The notes: generated from the sequence alone by a model not told the origin. DNA of 43,755 bases from an uncultured Prevotella sp. (GCA_947174835.1 CAMWKM010000007.1:1-43755); one strand, 5' to 3'. Counted from the first letter of the stretch, positions 1 through 8,814 are shown. Numbers and translations are program-made.

Positions 1-784
1 ACAGGTTGAGGTCGAGGCGGACAGGAATATGGTTGGCATCGTCGGTGACATAGAACCTGATGAGTTCAGTATCTTTGTTCTCCTCACGCTCGATGAACGA
101 GAAGACCAGACAGCGGAACTTCTGGTTGGAGCCCTCTATCTTGAAGTTCTCCTTGCCCAGATATTTCAGCCACGAATTAGTGGCGCGCTTGGCATCGGTA
201 ATGGGCATCGGGATGAGGTCGTTCTTGCTCAGGTTAGAGGCATCGAAGTTGCGAGCCCTGAGGAAAATGCTCATCATGTCGTAGATGCAGTCGGTGTACT
301 CTTTTTCCTGCCAGTGCTGTTTGCCGTCGGCATCGATGCGGTGCATTTTTACTTTGCTGTTGTTCTGAGGATAAGAGTACCATAGTTCGTCGACGTAATA
401 GCGTTTGCCTTCGAGGGCACCTTTGCGGAAGTATAGCGGAGTCAGATTGCGTTCGGTGCAGTAGGAGAGCAGCGTGTCGCGCATCACAAACAAGTTGTCT
501 AACTTGTCGTTGCCACGTGTGATCAGGCTGGTGCGATAGCAGGAAGTGCCGTTGAAGGTGGAGAGAACGGTGGACATGGAGGCTGAGCCTACTTTGACCC
601 AAATGAACTTCCAGTTGAAATAGAGATCGTAGGTGAGAAATTCATTGGCTTTGAAGGCTTTGTTCTTGATGCCGCATGACGACTGTGCCCAGCTGCCGGA
701 CGATGAACAGGCGAGCAGGCAGACCAGTAACAGACACTTTACCATTCCATTTATTCGCAATGACATATTTTCCTTTTTCATCAT
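1..784 (-). CDS. DUF3108 domain-containing exported protein (3' end off the window)
   Basis: This gene is absent from the ORF track because it runs off the left edge without a stop. Reading the minus strand from the ATGATG at 784/781 gives about 261 residues beginning MMKKENMSLRING, then a hydrophobic stretch CLLLVCLLACSSS, then a soluble domain. The N-terminus is a secretion signal. LLAC resembles a lipobox, but cleavage after SWA by signal peptidase I is also possible. The body (FLTYDLYFNWKFIWVKVGSA, then TRGNDKLDNLFVMRDT) matches my memory of DUF3108, a beta-rich family of unknown function in envelope gene clusters. The start overlaps the stop of the upstream Ig-like gene, so the two are translationally coupled. 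The C-terminal part lies outside the window. An alternative start is the ATG at 766. Confidence 0.8.
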   Translation of the reverse strand, partial: MMKKENMSLRINGMVKCLLLVCLLACSSSGSWAQSSCGIKNKAFKANEFLTYDLYFNWKFIWVKVGSASMSTVLSTFNGTSCYRTSLITRGNDKLDNLFVMRDTLLSYCTERNLTPLYFRKGALEGKRYYVDELWYSYPQNNSKVKMHRIDADGKQHWQEKEYTDCIYDMMSIFLRARNFDASNLSKNDLIPMPITDAKRATNSWLKYLGKENFKIEGSNQKFRCLVFSFIEREENKDTELIRFYVTDDANHIPVRLDLNL

Positions 785-2739
785 CCGTTCTTGTTGGCTT
801 GCTTCTTGACGTATTCGATGCCCAGATTCTTGGCACGATCAATATTGCGGTTCTTCAGTTTTTTCTGCTGATCGGGTTTCTGCTTGATGAGTTTGGTCGG
901 TTTCTGCTCATAGCGCGGACGGGCCGTCAGATTCCACTGACGCGTGTTGTCCCATTTGGCCTTGCAGACTATCATCTCGGGATGATAGTAGACGGGTTCG
1001 GGTTGACGGTCTTCATCGTAGACACCCGTGTCCCAGATACCGTTGCCGTTGAGGTCGATGAAGGCTTTCATGTAGTAGTCGCCTGGCTTGAGATAGGCGA
1101 AGTCAGCAATCTGCTCCTGATCGGTGATAGCCTGACGGAGCACCTTGCCAGAGCCATCAAGCAACTGTACGACGATGGAATCGGCCTTCACCCCACTAAT
1201 CTCCACGGCCAGTGATCCAAACTCCTCCTCGCTGCGCACTTTCAAGCCTTGCTTAAATTCCTCAGACGTCAGGCCATAGATACCCCTGAAGGCGGCAGAG
1301 TCGATTTCCAAACTATATTCCGTGTCTGGCGTAAAGTTGGCTTTCACCTCATAGCCTCGTGCGCTGTATTGTTTCACCTCATGGGGGACACGATACCATA
1401 CGGAGTCTATCATACAATAGAGATGGACCGCACTGGTGTCACATTCGGCCAGTGGCTCGGGCATCTCGATGGTGAGTCGCTGCAGAGGATCCATTTGCCC
1501 ACCGGCACTGAGCTTGAACTTGAGAAACTCTGGGGGCATAATGGAGTCGTAGGGTTGGTCGCGTTTCTTTTTCTTTTCCTGCTCTTTCTGCCATTTCTCA
1601 AAGGCTTTCTGTTTCTCTTTCTGCCGCTTTTCGTATGACACCTTGGCCAGTGCCTCGATGGTGTCGGTCTGACTGACCAATGCTCCCAAAGTGTCGGTCA
1701 TCAGATAAGTGAGTTCCATGCGTAGCGTGTCTTGATTGACCAGCGTGGTGTCGGCCAACCAATAGATAAGAGTGTCGTTCTTGGCCGATGCCTCCAGAAC
1801 GAAAGCACTGTCGGCTTCGAAGTTCAGTCCGCGAATGACGGGCAGCGAATCGCTGCCATAACTGAAAAATAATCCTATCCGATTAGGGGCTTTGCGTTCC
1901 GTTTTAATGAGGTAGCGGTCGGTTTGAGGCTCCTGAAAACAGAGTAATGTGATATCGTCTGGCAAGAAATGTGTAAAAGGTTGGCGGATAATATTCTCGA
2001 TGTGAAGCGAGTCGCGCCAAATGGTATCGGGACGGGCATCAGGCTTCCATGTAGGCACGATGCTGTCGCGCATATAGCCAATCATTTCGCTCTTTTGGCC
2101 GAAGACAAAGTCGCCGTCGACATCCTGCAGGGCATAAATGCGATAGCTGCCCGGGGCAACGCCCTTAATGGTGAACTGTCCGCTGCCGTTAGTACGTGAG
2201 ACACGCATCATCGGTTCGTGGTGGATGATGGTGTCGGAGAAATTCTCATAGAGTCCTACAAGGATGCCCTTGATCGGTTCCAGGTCTTCGGCAGTCAGGC
2301 AATAGCCCGATACCTCAAGCGTGTCGATGTGATCGCCTGTGGAGAAACTGTAAGTGTAGTTGCCCATAGGGTTTCCCTCATTGTTGTCGCTGATGGCATC
2401 GCTGAAATCAATAGTGTAGGTCGTGTTATCCTTGAGCGAGTCTTTCAGTTCTCCGATGATGCGTTTGCCGATAGTCTTAATCTCAGGTGTCTCCAGTTGT
2501 GGAGGTGAGATGATCACCTTGCTTTGCGGATCGTCCAACTTAATGTATTCATTGAAGTTGATCGTAAATTTCCTGGTCTTAATGTTTGTGGCTTTGTCGG
2601 CTGGCGATGAGTTGACCACATAGGGTGGTGTGTCATCGTACCATCCACCGTCGGGACTGCCCATTCGGGCACAGCCTTGCATGAAGGTCCATATAAAAAA
2701 GACCATGAACAAAGCCTGCCAAATGTTCCTATATCTCAT
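781..2739 (-). CDS. Ig-like domain lipoprotein
   Basis: A 652-residue exported protein. Residues 1-24 form a short hydrophobic signal ending in FMQGC, a plausible lipobox with Cys23. The next ~110 residues (PPYVVNSSPADKATNI, then FNEYIKLDD) look like a bacterial Ig-like (Big_5/SbsA type) domain, which typically begins with 'P..V...P....T.V' and a 'F.E.V.L' strand. Another beta-sandwich-like section follows around residue 145 (EVSGYCLTAEDLEPIKGILV), resembling a carboxypeptidase-regulatory-like fold. The middle carries a highly charged helix (KRQKEKQKAFEKWQKEQEKK). The C-terminus is strongly basic. It lies 13 bases after the GH3-like gene and overlaps the DUF3108 gene, so it is probably part of one operon. 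It is likely periplasmic or outer-membrane anchored; the function is not known. Confidence 0.8.
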   Translation of the reverse strand: MRYRNIWQALFMVFFIWTFMQGCARMGSPDGGWYDDTPPYVVNSSPADKATNIKTRKFTINFNEYIKLDDPQSKVIISPPQLETPEIKTIGKRIIGELKDSLKDNTTYTIDFSDAISDNNEGNPMGNYTYSFSTGDHIDTLEVSGYCLTAEDLEPIKGILVGLYENFSDTIIHHEPMMRVSRTNGSGQFTIKGVAPGSYRIYALQDVDGDFVFGQKSEMIGYMRDSIVPTWKPDARPDTIWRDSLHIENIIRQPFTHFLPDDITLLCFQEPQTDRYLIKTERKAPNRIGLFFSYGSDSLPVIRGLNFEADSAFVLEASAKNDTLIYWLADTTLVNQDTLRMELTYLMTDTLGALVSQTDTIEALAKVSYEKRQKEKQKAFEKWQKEQEKKKKRDQPYDSIMPPEFLKFKLSAGGQMDPLQRLTIEMPEPLAECDTSAVHLYCMIDSVWYRVPHEVKQYSARGYEVKANFTPDTEYSLEIDSAAFRGIYGLTSEEFKQGLKVRSEEEFGSLAVEISGVKADSIVVQLLDGSGKVLRQAITDQEQIADFAYLKPGDYYMKAFIDLNGNGIWDTGVYDEDRQPEPVYYHPEMIVCKAKWDNTRQWNLTARPRYEQKPTKLIKQKPDQQKKLKNRNIDRAKNLGIEYVKKQANKNG

Positions 2740-2752
2740 TCTACCGTTTCTT

Positions 2753-4264
2753 TTATTGATTCATTCCCAACAGCTGCTCCATCTGCTCGCGACTGTTGCT
2801 TAGGCGTGGCACCTTGTGCTGGCCACCCAGTTTGCCTTTGGCTTTCAGCCAATCGTTGAACAAGTTGGGACGGGCAACAACGATCTGTAGATGTTGCAAG
2901 GTGATATCCTTGAAGCGTTTGGCTTCGTAGTCGCTGTTCAGTTCCTGTAGTTTGCGATCCAGGATGTTGGCAAACATCCCGATGTCATCGGGCTTTTTTG
3001 CAAATTCAATCAGCCACTGATGGCAGCACTTCGCATTCTCGTCCATGAAGACGGGTGCAGCCGTATAGTCGAGTATCTGGGCACCTGTCTTTTCGCAGGC
3101 ATAGGCCAGTCCTTTTTCGGCATTGTCGACAATCAGTTCTTCGCCAAAAGCATTGATGAATGATTTGGTACGCCCTGAGATGATGAATTTATAGGGGTTG
3201 GTTGAAGTGAACTGCACCGTGTCGCCAATCATATAGCGCCATAGTCCGCAGGAGGTAGAGATGATCATTGCATAGTTCTTGCCTTTCTCCACACCCCAGA
3301 GAGGTACCACGTTGGGAACTTCCTTTTCAAGTTCGTCCATCGGGATAAACTCGTAGAACACATCGTAGTCGAGCATCAGGAGCATCGACTTGTCGTTGGG
3401 ATCGTCTTGAATGCCAAAGAATCCCTCGCTGGCATTGTAGGTCTCCATATAGTGCATACGGGGACTGGTGATGAGGCGCTCGTACTGCTCACGGTAAGGA
3501 GTGAAGGCCACACCGCCATGAAAGAATACCTCAATATTGGGCCATACCTCTTCCAAATGCTGCTTGTTGGAGAGTTCCATCACGCGATTTAACACGGAAA
3601 GCATCCATGAGGGCACGCCAGAAAGGTTGGTCACATTCTTTTTCATGGCCTCGCGAGCTATGCGATCGCGCTTGATTTCGAAGTCGCTGAGTAGCGCAGT
3701 CTTCTTCGACGGTACGCGAATCAGGTTGACCACGGGGTTGATGTTTTCAATGAGAATGGCACTCAGGTCACCCACCAGCGAACCGGGCAGGTTGTAGTTT
3801 GGGGAATGGCTACCACCCAGAATAAGCCCCTTTCCATCGAACATACGGCTCTGGGGATTGTTGCGCAGGTAGAGAGCAACCACATCAGAGCCACCCTTGT
3901 AGTGCAGGTGTTTCAAACCATCGGGACTGACGGGGATGAACTTCGATTTGTCGTTAGTAGTGCCGCTCGATTTGGCGTACCATTTCACACGGCCTGGCCA
4001 AAGCACGTCAATCTCTCCCTGACGCATACGGTCAATATCATCCTTTAACTCCTCGTAGGTGTTGATGTTGTTGTTGCGTACAAAATCGTTATAATTCTTG
4101 GTTGCGGCAAACAGGTGCTTGCGCCCGTATTCCGTATCCTTGGCTTTGTTCACCAGTCGGGCAAGCACCTCACGTTGCAACTGCTCCCCTTGGGTGTTGT
4201 GCTTTTCCAGTTCGCGCCATCGTGAGGCGAAGAGGTTTCTGGCTATACTGGTAAGACTCATCAT
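2753..4264 (-). CDS. GH3 auxin-responsive-promoter-family protein (acyl-acid amido synthetase-like)
   Basis: A 503-residue cytosolic protein of the ANL adenylating superfamily. The P-loop-like ATP/AMP motif is visible as YAKSSGTTNDKSKFIPVS near residue 100. Further family signatures are LYLRNNPQS, FFHGGVAFTPYREQYE, METYNASEGFFGIQDD and LWRYMIGDTVQFTS. Plant GH3 enzymes adenylate acidic hormones and join them to amino acids. The bacterial homologues have no settled substrate, so only 'acid adenylation and amide formation' can be suggested. The gene begins with ATGATG and has its own -7 element, separated by 71 bases from the wbqC-like gene upstream. The Ig-like and DUF3108 genes follow closely on the same strand. 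Confidence 0.9.
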   Translation of the reverse strand: MMSLTSIARNLFASRWRELEKHNTQGEQLQREVLARLVNKAKDTEYGRKHLFAATKNYNDFVRNNNINTYEELKDDIDRMRQGEIDVLWPGRVKWYAKSSGTTNDKSKFIPVSPDGLKHLHYKGGSDVVALYLRNNPQSRMFDGKGLILGGSHSPNYNLPGSLVGDLSAILIENINPVVNLIRVPSKKTALLSDFEIKRDRIAREAMKKNVTNLSGVPSWMLSVLNRVMELSNKQHLEEVWPNIEVFFHGGVAFTPYREQYERLITSPRMHYMETYNASEGFFGIQDDPNDKSMLLMLDYDVFYEFIPMDELEKEVPNVVPLWGVEKGKNYAMIISTSCGLWRYMIGDTVQFTSTNPYKFIISGRTKSFINAFGEELIVDNAEKGLAYACEKTGAQILDYTAAPVFMDENAKCCHQWLIEFAKKPDDIGMFANILDRKLQELNSDYEAKRFKDITLQHLQIVVARPNLFNDWLKAKGKLGGQHKVPRLSNSREQMEQLLGMNQ

Positions 4265-4289
4265 TCTTTGTCTTTAATCGTTGATGGTG

Positions 4290-4297
4290 CAAAGTTA
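4290..4297 (-). promoter_or_regulatory. -7 promoter element of the GH3-like gene
   Basis: Minus-strand TAACTTTG (read as caaagtta on plus), a match to the Bacteroidetes -7 consensus TAnnTTTG. It lies about 26 bases upstream of the start codon, giving a short leader. No convincing -33 TTG was found at the usual 19-21 base spacing. Confidence 0.65.
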
Positions 4298-4335
4298 CTG
4301 CAAACTTTTTGAATACGTGCAGTTTTTTACGTTTT

Positions 4336-4938
4336 TTAAAGATAGAAGATGCTCTCAGGCCCCATGTTGAACAGCAGGTCAAGAATGCTGAGATTGGGCA
4401 GAAAACCGTGTTTCTGCTGATAGACCTGATAATAGCGACGGGGCTGGAAGTCTGAATCGGGGATAGGGTGTTTGGGGGTGATGGCCTCACGGAAGTCATT
4501 GTCCTGCTGCCTTACGTATTCTTCTGTGTAAACTGTGTGAGGCTGAATGTCAAGTAATTGGCACATCTTTTGGCGGATGGCTTCGTTGTAGTCGAAGAGT
4601 CGCTCCCAGTTATGCTCAGTAAAGAAAGGGCGTAGATCGTCCTCGTAAAATTCGAAAAACGGTGATTCGCCATAAGCCGACTGCAATGCCTGCCAGTGCA
4701 GATGGCGCCAGTTGCCATGATCGGAAATCAAAACGTCGCGAATCTGTTTGGATTCTCCAAACGAAACAGGTACAGTCAGTGCCTGTATGCCTTGGGTAGT
4801 GGCAATGAGGCAGCGGTTACGATAGGTCTGTTTGGGGAAGGTCTCGTGCAACTCTATGAGAATATGGTCATGGCGATAGAGCTTCTGATACCATTGGACG
4901 GGACCGAAATAGGTGGTGGAGAGCAGAGCGATGGTCAT
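4336..4938 (-). CDS. WbqC family protein
   Basis: A 200-residue soluble protein that opens with LLSTTYFGPVQWYQKLYRHD, the typical WbqC-family start ('YFPP..Y...L...d.v.id'), and continues with RNRCLIATTQGIQALTVPV, also characteristic. WbqC proteins occur in O-antigen and lipoprotein-processing neighbourhoods, but their reaction is not established. Its ATG overlaps the stop of the S26 peptidase-like gene (ATGA), so it is the last gene of the dapB-lepB-S26 unit. No signal peptide or membrane segment is visible. The family call is firm; the function is unknown. Confidence 0.87.
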   Translation of the reverse strand: MTIALLSTTYFGPVQWYQKLYRHDHILIELHETFPKQTYRNRCLIATTQGIQALTVPVSFGESKQIRDVLISDHGNWRHLHWQALQSAYGESPFFEFYEDDLRPFFTEHNWERLFDYNEAIRQKMCQLLDIQPHTVYTEEYVRQQDNDFREAITPKHPIPDSDFQPRRYYQVYQQKHGFLPNLSILDLLFNMGPESIFYL

Positions 4939-5480
4939 AATGGTAACAGTATTCGGTCAGTACGCCAGCCGCTCCAGACAGGAGTCGACGGGTCGTGGCT
5001 GTAGACGATGAACGCGGCCCTGCCGATGATGTGTTCTTCGGCAATGAGACCCAGTGAGCGAGAGTCGACAGGATTATTGGGATTGATGGCTTCCAACCAG
5101 TAGTAGTCGGCCTCGGCACAGTTGTTCAGACTTGGTATAATCATCATGGTGCCATCTATCATCAGGCTGTCTCCGGGCAGAGCCTTACAGCGACAGATGA
5201 GGATTTCGTTATGGGTGGAGTCCTGAGGATTCTCAAAAGCCACAATATCGCCCTTGGCAATGGGCTGTTTGCAGATGCGCCCATAGTTGAACAGGCTTTC
5301 AGAACCACCCACACGCAGGCCGTAGCTCCAGCGGTTGACCAATATACGGTCGCCTGCTATGAACACAGGCGACAATCCGTTTCCCTCCACAGTCAACAGC
5401 ATTGCGCCTACTGACCTAAAGACCAGCATCAGTAGGAGCGATGCCAACAGCACAAGAAGAAAACGGAATGTCTTTCTCAA
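4935..5480 (-). CDS. S26 signal peptidase-like protein lacking the catalytic dyad
   Basis: A 181-residue paralogue of the neighbouring LepB, with one N-terminal membrane anchor (residues 6-30) and the S26 fold: AGDRILVNR, KGDIVAFENP, LPGDSLMIDG and, near the end, the box NPVDSRSLG. Aligned through the shared GD motif, LepB has SSSLEKSLLTGD where this protein has GNGLSPVFIAGD, so the nucleophilic serine position is Gly35. Aligned through LPGD, LepB has VKRCVGLPGD and this protein has ICRCKALPGD, so the general-base lysine position is Cys96. It is probably an inactive, membrane-bound pseudopeptidase facing the periplasm. It starts 9 bases after lepB and overlaps the wbqC-like gene. The loss of both residues is seen in the sequence; any role (for example a LepB partner) is inference. 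Confidence 0.88.
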   Translation of the reverse strand: MRKTFRFLLVLLASLLLMLVFRSVGAMLLTVEGNGLSPVFIAGDRILVNRWSYGLRVGGSESLFNYGRICKQPIAKGDIVAFENPQDSTHNEILICRCKALPGDSLMIDGTMMIIPSLNNCAEADYYWLEAINPNNPVDSRSLGLIAEEHIIGRAAFIVYSHDPSTPVWSGWRTDRILLPL

Positions 5481-5489
5481 AGCCTAATC

Positions 5490-7046
5490 TTACTTGATGT
5501 TGTCCACCAGATTGAACAAGCGTCCCCAACGGATGCCACCGCCAAAGAGGCTGCGGTCTGGGTCGCTTGACCACCAGATGAAGATAGGTTTACCCACGAC
5601 ATGGTCTTCCGGCACAAAGCCCCAGTAGCGCGAGTCGGCCGAATTGTGGCGGTTGTCACCCATCATCCAGTAATAATCCATCTTGAAAGTATAGGTGTCG
5701 GTCTCTTCACCATTGATGAATATCTTGCCGTCGCGAACCTCCAGTTCGTTTTTCTCGTAGGCACGGATGGGTCGCTCGTAGATGGCAATGTTGTCCATGT
5801 TCAGGTGTATGGTCTCACCCTTCTTCGGAATCCATACCGGACCATAGTTGTCGCGTGTCCAACCGCTGTTCTTGGTCAATGGATAGACGGTGCCCGACTC
5901 AATGTCCTTGTCGGTGACTACACGGTAATTGCTGATGTAACCGCGATTTTTTAGTTCCTTGACGGCATGGTTGGTCAGTGGCATATAGCCGTCAAATTCG
6001 CTGAGCACCTTGGGATTGAGCACAGAACCGATGGCTGTGTCGTAGTTTTGCAGTCGCTTCAGGCTCTCTACATCCTCGATTGATATGCCTAATTCCTTAC
6101 GAAGTTCATCCATATCGTCTTTCAGTAAGGCCAGAGGCGACATGTTGTTGAATTTCACGAAATAGGTGTACTGCACTTGGTCAGGCTCTTTGTTGGCTAC
6201 ACCGTCTATATAGACAACGCGGTCTTTGATTTCCAGCGTGTCACCAGGCAGACCCACGCAACGCTTCACGTAGTTCTCGCGACGGTCTGTGGGACGGGTG
6301 CCCACCTCGCCAACGGGATTCACACCGTTGTAGCAGAAGTTGGGATTCTGCTTCAGATAGTCAGAGCCCAGACGCTGAATGGTGCTCAGACGCTGAAACT
6401 GCTGCTCCACTGGCAATGAGTCCAAATCCTCGGCAAAGGGATTCATTTGGTCATAGATGCTCCTGCCCACCTCCTGACAGATGCTATAATACTCTGTTTG
6501 GTAAGGTTGGTTGAGGAAGATGGTGTCGCCGGCAGGATAGTTGAACACGACAATATCATTGCGTTCCACCTGTCCCAGACCTTTCACACGACGATACTCC
6601 CAGTGGGGCCATTCAATGTATGACTTGATTTCACCGAAGGGCAACGTGTGCTGTGTCAAAGGTACGGTCAGCGGTGTCTCAGGAATGCGCGGACCATAGC
6701 TGACCTTCGACACGAAGAGGTAGTCGCCTGTCAGCAGCGATTTCTCCAGCGAACTGGAGGGAATGACGTAGTTCTGGAAAAAGAACTGATTGATGAAGTA
6801 GACGGCTACCAGTGCAAATACAATAGCATCGACCCACGACATGATGGTGCGAGTAGGGCCTTCGGCATCTTGCCACCACTTCCAGTTGATTTTCTTTGAG
6901 ATATAGGCATCATAGATGAAGGGCACCACGATGAGGCCCAGCCACGACTTTACCCAAAGGAGGAATAGCAGATAGAGTATCAGCACAATGACAAACTTGG
7001 CCCACTGCTTTTTTATATCCGTTTTTTTCTTTTCTTTCTTCATCAT
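5490..7046 (-). CDS. lepB: Signal peptidase I
   Basis: A 518-residue type I signal peptidase, which cleaves signal peptides from exported proteins at the outer face of the inner membrane. Membrane segments lie near residues 18-45 and 72-92. The catalytic serine is Ser99 in VIPSSSLEKSLLTGD, and the general-base lysine is Lys261 in YVKRCVGLPGD. The family boxes ERNDIVVFNYP and YWMMGDNRHNSADSRYWG are present. It is longer than E. coli LepB (324 residues) because of a large insertion between the serine and lysine regions and another after the lysine; long forms are common in Bacteroidetes. It sits 12 bases after dapB and 9 bases before a degenerate paralogue. Confidence 0.95.
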   Translation of the reverse strand: MMKKEKKKTDIKKQWAKFVIVLILYLLFLLWVKSWLGLIVVPFIYDAYISKKINWKWWQDAEGPTRTIMSWVDAIVFALVAVYFINQFFFQNYVIPSSSLEKSLLTGDYLFVSKVSYGPRIPETPLTVPLTQHTLPFGEIKSYIEWPHWEYRRVKGLGQVERNDIVVFNYPAGDTIFLNQPYQTEYYSICQEVGRSIYDQMNPFAEDLDSLPVEQQFQRLSTIQRLGSDYLKQNPNFCYNGVNPVGEVGTRPTDRRENYVKRCVGLPGDTLEIKDRVVYIDGVANKEPDQVQYTYFVKFNNMSPLALLKDDMDELRKELGISIEDVESLKRLQNYDTAIGSVLNPKVLSEFDGYMPLTNHAVKELKNRGYISNYRVVTDKDIESGTVYPLTKNSGWTRDNYGPVWIPKKGETIHLNMDNIAIYERPIRAYEKNELEVRDGKIFINGEETDTYTFKMDYYWMMGDNRHNSADSRYWGFVPEDHVVGKPIFIWWSSDPDRSLFGGGIRWGRLFNLVDNIK

Positions 7047-7058
7047 GATTGTGCCCCC

Positions 7059-7772
7059 TTAGAATTTAAACATATCACTGATGGTCAGCAACCCTTGGTG
7101 TTCCTTGGTGTATTCTGCCGCCAAAACAGCACCCAGTGCAAATCCGCGACGCGAATGGGCATCGTGGGTGATGCTGATAATGTCGGCATCGCTGTCGTAG
7201 CGGATGGTGTGAATGCCAGGCACCTCTCCGCGACGGATATGGTCCACGCGCAGTAGTTTCGGGTCGGTCGTGTCTTCAGCCCAGTCCTCCTTACGGTCCA
7301 GACGTTCTACAATCTCCTCGGCCAGTGTGATGGCCGTGCCGCTGGGATGATCCAATTTGTGCACGTGGTGGGTCTCCTCCATCTCCACGTCGTACTGTGG
7401 AAACTGGTTCATAATCTTGGCCAGGTATCGGTTTACGGCAGAGAAGATGGCCACACCGATTGAGAAGTTCGAAGCCCAGAACAATGTCTTCCCCTTCTCG
7501 CAGGCCTGCTTCACGTCATCGCCGTGCTCCTTCATCCAGCCGGTCGAGCCACTGACCACCTTTACACCCTTGGCCCATGCCTTCAGGTAGTTGCCATAGG
7601 CTGCCATAGGGTTGGTAAACTCGATGGCTACATCTGCCGATGCAAAAGCCTCGCTGTCAAAGTCTTGTTGATTATCAACATCAATGATACTCACAATTTC
7701 ATGACCTCGGCTGATGGCGATCTCCTCAATCATCTTACCCATCTTGCCGTAGCCGATTAAAGCTATCTTCAT
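7059..7772 (-). CDS. dapB: 4-hydroxy-tetrahydrodipicolinate reductase
   Basis: A 237-residue cytosolic enzyme of the diaminopimelate/lysine pathway. It reduces hydroxy-tetrahydrodipicolinate with NAD(P)H. The nucleotide-binding start MKIALIGYGKMGKMI and the signature ETHHVHKLDHPSGTA (catalytic His and Lys) are both present. The ORF track begins at 7799, but the ATG at 7772 gives the normal family N-terminus, and the extension would overlap the promoter. It is the first gene of the dapB-lepB-S26-wbqC-like unit. Its product feeds meso-diaminopimelate to MurE, encoded in this same window. Confidence 0.96.
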   Translation of the reverse strand: MKIALIGYGKMGKMIEEIAISRGHEIVSIIDVDNQQDFDSEAFASADVAIEFTNPMAAYGNYLKAWAKGVKVVSGSTGWMKEHGDDVKQACEKGKTLFWASNFSIGVAIFSAVNRYLAKIMNQFPQYDVEMEETHHVHKLDHPSGTAITLAEEIVERLDRKEDWAEDTTDPKLLRVDHIRRGEVPGIHTIRYDSDADIISITHDAHSRRGFALGAVLAAEYTKEHQGLLTISDMFKF

Positions 7773-7796
7773 TTTAATTCGAATTAAATTGCGGTG

Positions 7797-7804
7797 CAAA
7801 GATA
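7797..7804 (-). promoter_or_regulatory. -7 promoter element of dapB
   Basis: Minus-strand TATCTTTG fits TAnnTTTG and is followed by GCACC, as at other promoters here. It lies about 24 bases before the dapB ATG. The element falls inside the ORF-track extension, which supports the shorter start. No TTG at the standard -33 spacing was seen. Confidence 0.6.
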
Positions 7805-7934
7805 CAAAGAAAATAAGAATTATCCGAAAGCAAAGGTTACAAAATTCGATGAGCCAATCAAGAATTAAGTTTTTTTGTGCTGGGCATTTCTTTATTTTCT
7901 ATACCCGACAGGCTCATAATTCAAAAAAAATACC

Positions 7935-7942
7935 TAATTTTG
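7935..7942 (+). promoter_or_regulatory. -7 promoter element of the DUF3737 gene
   Basis: Plus-strand TAATTTTG followed by CACCGC, about 26 bases before the ATG at 7969. It faces the dapB promoter across a roughly 130-base divergent region. No clear -33 element was found. Confidence 0.6.
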
Positions 7943-7968
7943 CACCGCAAATTATAATAAATAGAGTT

Positions 7969-8814
7969 ATGGAGATAATTAGAAAACAGCATTTTGAGGG
8001 TGAGCGACCGCTCTTTGAAATGCATAACGTCCGATTGGAACAAGTGACTATCGGTGATGGTGAGAGCGCTGTCAAGGAGTGCTCGAATATTGAGGCCGAG
8101 GATTGCCGGTTTTGGGGCAAGTATCCTTTCTGGCATGTTCATGGCTTTAAAATAACCCGTTGCCAGTTTGACGTGGGTGCTCGTTCCGCTTTGTGGTACA
8201 GCGATCATCTGGAAATGAAGGACACACGTATTGACGGACCAAAGATGTTTCGTGAGATGAACGATATCAAGTTGGAGAACGTGGTCATCAACGATGCCGA
8301 CGAAACCTTCTGGAAATGTCGTAATATTGAGGCTAAGAATTTGGAAATTCACGATGGAACCTATCCTTTTATGTTCTCGGAGAATATTAGGATTGACGGT
8401 TTTGTGAGCGACTCAAAGTATGTGTTCCAGTATTGCAAGAATGTGGAACTCCGCAACGCCAAGATTGTGACGAAGGATTCGTTCTGGGAGTGTGAGAACA
8501 TTACCATCTACGACTCTACGCTCGATGGTGAGTATTTGGCTTGGCATACGAAAAACGTGCGGCTGGTGAACTGCCATCTGTCTGGTGAGCAGTTGCTTTG
8601 TTATGCCGATAATCTGGTGCTGGAGAATTGTACGTTTGCTCCAGATTGTGACCGCGTGTTTGAGTATAGCAATGTGGAAGCCGATATCAAGGGGCATATA
8701 GAGAATATCAAGAATCCTACAAGTGGTCATATTTTAGCTGATTCCATCGGTAGTGTTACGATTGACAAGAATATCAAACAACCAGCCAATTGTGTTATAG
8801 AGACGAGAGTATGA
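7969..8814 (+). CDS. DUF3737 family protein (right-handed beta-helix-like)
   Basis: A 281-residue protein that matches DUF3737 in memory: FEGERPLFEMHNVRLEQVTIGDGESA at the N-terminus, then repeats alternating 'N-[IV]-x-[LI]-x-[ND]' strands (DIKLENVVINDADETFW, NIEAKNLEIHDGTYPF, NVELRNAKIVTKDSFW, NITIYDSTLDGEYLAW). This rung-like pattern of about 20-21 residues suggests a parallel beta-helix. The ORF track starts at 7789, but the ATG at 7969 just after a -7 element gives the standard N-terminus. No signal peptide is seen, so it is probably cytosolic. Its stop overlaps the start of the next gene (ATGA), which implies coupled translation with the MalY-type enzyme. The function is unknown. Confidence 0.88.
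   Translation: MEIIRKQHFEGERPLFEMHNVRLEQVTIGDGESAVKECSNIEAEDCRFWGKYPFWHVHGFKITRCQFDVGARSALWYSDHLEMKDTRIDGPKMFREMNDIKLENVVINDADETFWKCRNIEAKNLEIHDGTYPFMFSENIRIDGFVSDSKYVFQYCKNVELRNAKIVTKDSFWECENITIYDSTLDGEYLAWHTKNVRLVNCHLSGEQLLCYADNLVLENCTFAPDCDRVFEYSNVEADIKGHIENIKNPTSGHILADSIGSVTIDKNIKQPANCVIETRV

Noticed and set aside
676-1215. 179-residue plus-strand ORF
   Set aside because: It lies opposite the Ig-like lipoprotein and DUF3108 genes and shows no recognisable domain; it is an antisense shadow.
4935-5480. Active second signal peptidase
   Set aside because: Both the serine and lysine positions are replaced (Gly35, Cys96) in a confident alignment through GD and LPGD.
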